Shown piece by piece: positions 61,228 to 64,000 of a stretch of DNA of 64,000 nucleotides. Position numbers and translations under genes: made by a program. The notes beneath the pieces are model-generated. The model searched no databases, was not told where the DNA came from, and saw only the letters and a program-made list of their open reading frames with translations. The stretch's first letter is position 1; each line of letters opens with the position of its first letter. The stretch comes from Bradyrhizobium sp. RD5-C2. Its GTDB lineage: Bacteria > Pseudomonadota > Alphaproteobacteria > Rhizobiales > Xanthobacteraceae. Location: NCBI RefSeq assembly GCF_019972155.1, contig NZ_BOVL01000001.1, forward strand, positions 62,001 through 126,000, in the 5' to 3' direction.

Positions 61228-63015
61228 ATGCCGACCTACAAAGCCCCCGTCGAAGACGTCAGCTTCCTGTTGAACGACGTTTTCCAGATCGATCGTTATG
61301 GCAATCTTCCCGGCTTCACCGATGCGTCGGCCGATGTACGCGAGGCGATCCTCGGCGAAGCCGCCAAGCTCAGCGAGGAAGTGTTGCAGCCGCTCAATCG
61401 CACAGGCGATCTCGAAGGCTGCAAGCGCAATGACGACGGCAGCGTCACCACCCCGAAGGGCTTCAAGGACGCCTTCAAGCAGGTCGCCGAAGGCGGCTGG
61501 CTCGGCCTGTCGGCGCCGACCGAATTCGGCGGCCAGGGCCTGCCGGTGACGCTCTCGCAGGCGGTCAACGAATTCCAGATCTCCGCCAACATGGCGTTCT
61601 CGATGTATGGCGGGCTGACCATGGGCGCGACCGCGGCACTGCTGGTGCACGGCACCCCCGAGCAGAAAAAGACCTATGTGCCGAAGATGATCGCCGGCGA
61701 GTGGACCGGCACCATGAACCTGACCGAGCCGCAGTGCGGCACCGATCTCGGCCTGCTGCGCACCAAGGCGGTGCGCCAAGCCGACGGCAGCTTCAAGATC
61801 ACGGGCACCAAGATCTTCATCTCCGCCGGCGAGCATGACCTCACTGAGAACATCATCCATCTGGTGCTGGCGCGCATCGAAGGCGCGCCGGCCGGCATCA
61901 AGGGCGTTTCGCTCTTTGTTGTGCCCAAGGTGCTGGTCAATGCCGACGGCTCGCTCGGCCAGCGCAACGGCGTCACCTGCGGCTCGATCGAGCACAAGAT
62001 GGGCATCCACGGCAATTCCACCTGTGTGATGAACTACGATAACGCCACCGGCTGGCTGATCGGCGAAGAGAACAAGGGCATGCAGGGCATGTTCGTGATG
62101 ATGAACGAAGCCCGCCTCGGCGTCGCGGTGCAGGGCCTCGCGCAGTCCGAGGTCGCCTATCAGAACGCGGTCGCCTATGCGCGCGAGCGCCTGCAGGGCC
62201 GTTCGCTGACCGGCGTCAAGGCGGCTGACAAGCCGGCCGATCCGATCATCGTGCATCCCGACGTCCGTCGCACGCTGCTCACCATCCGCGCCTTCAACGA
62301 GGCGGCACGCGCCATGGTGGTGTGGACCGCGCTGAAGAGCGACGTCGCGCACCGCTCCCAGGACCCGAAGGATCGTCAGGCCGCCGACGATCACATGGGG
62401 CTGATGACGCCGGTGCTGAAGGGCGTTCTGACCGACACGGGATTTGCCAACACGGTCTCCGCGCAGCAGATGTTCGGCGGCCACGGCTATATCGCCGAGC
62501 ACGGCATGGAGCAGTTCGTGCGCGATGCCCGTATCGCGATGATCTATGAGGGCGCCAACGGCATCCAGGCGCTCGACCTGGTCGGCCGCAAGCTGCCGCG
62601 CGACGGCGGCCGTGCCGCGATGGCATTCTTCGGCGAGGTCGCGGCCTTCGCCAAGGAGCATGGCAGCGATGAGGCGATGAAGCCGTTCATCACCCCGCTC
62701 TCCACCGCGCTCGGCCATCTGCAGCAGGCCACCGGCTGGCTGATGCAGAACGCGCTGACCAAGCCCGACAATGCCGGCGCCGCCGCGACCGACTTCATGA
62801 AATTGTTCGGCCTCGTCGCGCTCGGCTACATGTGGGCGAAGATGGCCAAGGTGGCGCAGGACAAGGCCGCGGCCGGCGCGACGCCCTATCTCAACACCAA
62901 GCTCGTGACCGGCCGCTTCTTCATGGAAAGGCTGCTGCCGGAGACCGCCGTGCATCTGGCCCGGATCCAGAGCGGCAGCGCCACCACGATGGAATTGGCC
63001 GCGGAAGCGTTCTGA
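61228..63015 (+). CDS. Acyl-CoA dehydrogenase (DmdC/FadE-type, about 600 residues)
   Basis: A 595-residue flavin-dependent acyl-CoA dehydrogenase. It has the N-terminal extension typical of the large DmdC-like class (PTYKAPVEDVSFLLNDVF), GTMNLTEPQCGTDLGLLRTK, the FAD/substrate loop TGTKIFISAGEHDL and the catalytic Glu in MIYEGANGIQALDLVGRKL. The C-terminal extension (about 450-595) is normal for this class. It oxidises an acyl-CoA to the enoyl-CoA. GGGAGA precedes ATG 61228. A thiolase gene follows after 134 nt, so the two serve beta-oxidation. Confidence 0.94.
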   Translation: MPTYKAPVEDVSFLLNDVFQIDRYGNLPGFTDASADVREAILGEAAKLSEEVLQPLNRTGDLEGCKRNDDGSVTTPKGFKDAFKQVAEGGWLGLSAPTEFGGQGLPVTLSQAVNEFQISANMAFSMYGGLTMGATAALLVHGTPEQKKTYVPKMIAGEWTGTMNLTEPQCGTDLGLLRTKAVRQADGSFKITGTKIFISAGEHDLTENIIHLVLARIEGAPAGIKGVSLFVVPKVLVNADGSLGQRNGVTCGSIEHKMGIHGNSTCVMNYDNATGWLIGEENKGMQGMFVMMNEARLGVAVQGLAQSEVAYQNAVAYARERLQGRSLTGVKAADKPADPIIVHPDVRRTLLTIRAFNEAARAMVVWTALKSDVAHRSQDPKDRQAADDHMGLMTPVLKGVLTDTGFANTVSAQQMFGGHGYIAEHGMEQFVRDARIAMIYEGANGIQALDLVGRKLPRDGGRAAMAFFGEVAAFAKEHGSDEAMKPFITPLSTALGHLQQATGWLMQNALTKPDNAGAAATDFMKLFGLVALGYMWAKMAKVAQDKAAAGATPYLNTKLVTGRFFMERLLPETAVHLARIQSGSATTMELAAEAF

Positions 63016-63016
63016 A

Positions 63017-63070
63017 GCGTTTTCCAGCGAAGTGGATACCGGTTCGCGTGAAGAAAACGCAAACAAGAAA
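63017..63070. repeat. Intergenic repeat (GCGTTTTC ... GAAAACGC family), copy 2
   Basis: GCGTTTTCCAGCGAAGTGG ... CGTGAAGAAAACGC is nearly identical to 13880-13923. The hairpin part seen there is absent. It begins 2 nt after the acyl-CoA dehydrogenase stop. Confidence 0.85.
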
Positions 63071-63082
63071 GCCTTGAAAATT

Positions 63083-63104
63083 GCCGCCGCACCCGTGCGG
63101 CGGC
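63083..63104. terminator. Strong hairpin before the thiolase gene
   Basis: GCCGCCGCAC-CC-GTGCGGCGGC, a perfect 10-bp stem without a U-tract. It may attenuate read-through from the acyl-CoA dehydrogenase gene; an AT-rich TATATT/TATTAT block (63118-63125) follows and could be a separate thiolase -10 element. Confidence 0.5.
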
Positions 63105-63149
63105 TCATCCTTCCGTATATATTATGATCCTCATATCAAGGAGGGCGTC

Positions 63150-64000
63150 ATGCCTGAGGCATACATCTACGATCACGTTCGTACCCCGCGCGGCCGCGGC
63201 AAGGCCGATGGCGCACTCCACGAGGTCACCGCGCTGGCGCTCGCCACGGTGCCGCTGAAGTCGCTCAAGGAGCGCAACAATCTGCCCGAAAACTCCGTCG
63301 ACGACGTCGTGCTCGGTGTGGTCGATCCGGTCGGCGAGGCCGGAAGCGACATCGCCCGCTTTGCCGCGCTCAAGGCCGGTCTCGGCGAGAAGGTGCCGGG
63401 CGTGCAGATCAGCCGCTTCTGCGCCTCCGGCCTCGATGCCGTGAACTTCGCCGCGGCCCAGATCATGAGCGGCCAGCATGAGCTCGTGATCGGCGGCGGC
63501 GCGGAATCGATGAGCCGCGTCGGCATCGGCGCCTCCGGCGGCGCCTGGCCGATGGATCCCTCGATGGCGGTGCCGGCCTATTTCATGCCGCAGGGCATCT
63601 CGGCCGACCTGATCGCGACCAAATACGGTTTTTCGCGCGATGACGTCGATGCCTACGCCGTGCAGAGCCAGCAGCGCGCGGCCAAGTCGTGGGATGAGGG
63701 CCGCTTCAACAAGTCGGTGGTGCCGGTCAAGGACATCAACGGCCTGACCATCCTCGCCAAGGACGAGCACATGCGCCCGACCACGACGATGCAGTCGCTG
63801 GCGCAGCTGCAGCCGTCCTTCGCGGCGATGGCGGCGATGGCCGGCTTCGACGCGGTGGCGATCCAGTCGCACCCCGAGGTCGAGAAGGTCAACTACGTGC
63901 ATCATGCCGGCAATTCCTCCGGTATCGTCGACGGCGCCGGCGCGGTGCTGCTCGGCAGCAAGGAGGCGGGGGCGAAACACGGCCTGAAGCCGCGGGCAAA
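63150..64000 (+). CDS. Acetyl-CoA C-acyltransferase (thiolase), C-terminus cut by window edge
   Basis: About 283 residues are visible of a thiolase. The nucleophilic Cys91 is in SRFCASGLDAVNFAAAQI, followed by ELVIGGGAESMSRVGIG and KYGFSRDDVDAYAVQSQQRA; the frame ends before the second half with the other catalytic Cys. It should cleave 3-ketoacyl-CoA in beta-oxidation or make acetoacetyl-CoA. AAGGAGG precedes ATG at 63150. It follows the acyl-CoA dehydrogenase. Confidence 0.93.
   Translation, partial: MPEAYIYDHVRTPRGRGKADGALHEVTALALATVPLKSLKERNNLPENSVDDVVLGVVDPVGEAGSDIARFAALKAGLGEKVPGVQISRFCASGLDAVNFAAAQIMSGQHELVIGGGAESMSRVGIGASGGAWPMDPSMAVPAYFMPQGISADLIATKYGFSRDDVDAYAVQSQQRAAKSWDEGRFNKSVVPVKDINGLTILAKDEHMRPTTTMQSLAQLQPSFAAMAAMAGFDAVAIQSHPEVEKVNYVHHAGNSSGIVDGAGAVLLGSKEAGAKHGLKPRA

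Noticed and set aside
61105..63108. 667-residue minus-strand open frame over the acyl-CoA dehydrogenase
   Set aside because: Third-position GC bias and complete acyl-CoA dehydrogenase motifs on the plus strand show that the minus frame is a shadow; its first residues translate the intergenic repeat.

Overview
The window looks like chromosomal DNA of an alphaproteobacterium of the Bradyrhizobium / Rhodopseudomonas group. This is inferred from high-GC coding sequence, a class I lysyl-tRNA synthetase, FixK/FNR-type boxes (TTGAT-N4-ATCAA), EcfG-type general-stress promoters (GGAAC-N17-CGTT), a PodJ-like polar protein, and several families of palindromic intergenic repeats. About 51 protein genes are supported. 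The outermost two (a DUF445 protein on the left, a thiolase on the right) are cut by the window edges. I saw no rRNA, tRNA, CRISPR array or transposase.

Layout. 0-5.2 kb (minus): a tight five-gene envelope cluster, DUF5132 - HMA2-like protein - P1B-like P-type ATPase without its metal-binding CPx motif - EcsC protein - DUF445 protein. 5.4-10 kb (minus): a cytochrome P450, a LuxR-type regulator, then an ECF sigma factor with DUF4142, cupredoxin and SnoaL-like genes; the sigma gene and the DUF4142 gene share an identical promoter motif. 10-17 kb: LysR and a divergent VanA-like Rieske oxygenase, a PhaC-like hydrolase behind a perfect FixK box, RidA, an LpqC-like esterase, and a double-CDGSH/ferredoxin/globin fusion divergent from an HxlR regulator. 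17-25 kb: a visibly lower-GC stretch with an RND efflux pump, a divergent adenylate cyclase (a FixK box lies between them) and a small secreted protein with an EcfG promoter.

25-37 kb: a KstD-like flavoprotein, a secreted ClpP-like protein, a small membrane protein plus SCO1/SenC, a solute-binding protein, class I LysRS, a class II aldolase, a cytochrome c, an S24 regulator, DUF952-pyrD, a MATE exporter and an MBL hydrolase. 37.7-47 kb: the four-gene DNA repair set of ligase and MBL exonuclease (minus) and Lhr-type helicase and PdeM phosphoesterase (plus), split by a methyltransferase and an orphan amino-acid-type binding protein. 47-56 kb: LysR/EamA-MBL, a divergent NRAMP-family protein with an EcfG promoter, Lrp/dgdA (2,2-dialkylglycine decarboxylase), a TSUP transporter with its TIGR02186 partner, and a membrane-anchored ClpP-like protein. 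56-64 kb: a large PodJ-like Sel1 protein, PadR with a divergent SnoaL-like gene across a 22-bp dyad, an acyl-CoA dehydrogenase and a thiolase.

The strongest candidate for an undescribed system is the five-gene cluster at 1-5245: it keeps the P-type ATPase catalytic machinery but has Tyr-Gly-Thr where the transmembrane Cys-Pro-Cys should be, and its two ferredoxin-fold domains share an H-x2-P-G-R-I-R signature instead of CxxC. The clearest regulatory find is the ECF sigma promoter pair at 9169-9197 and 9930-9958.
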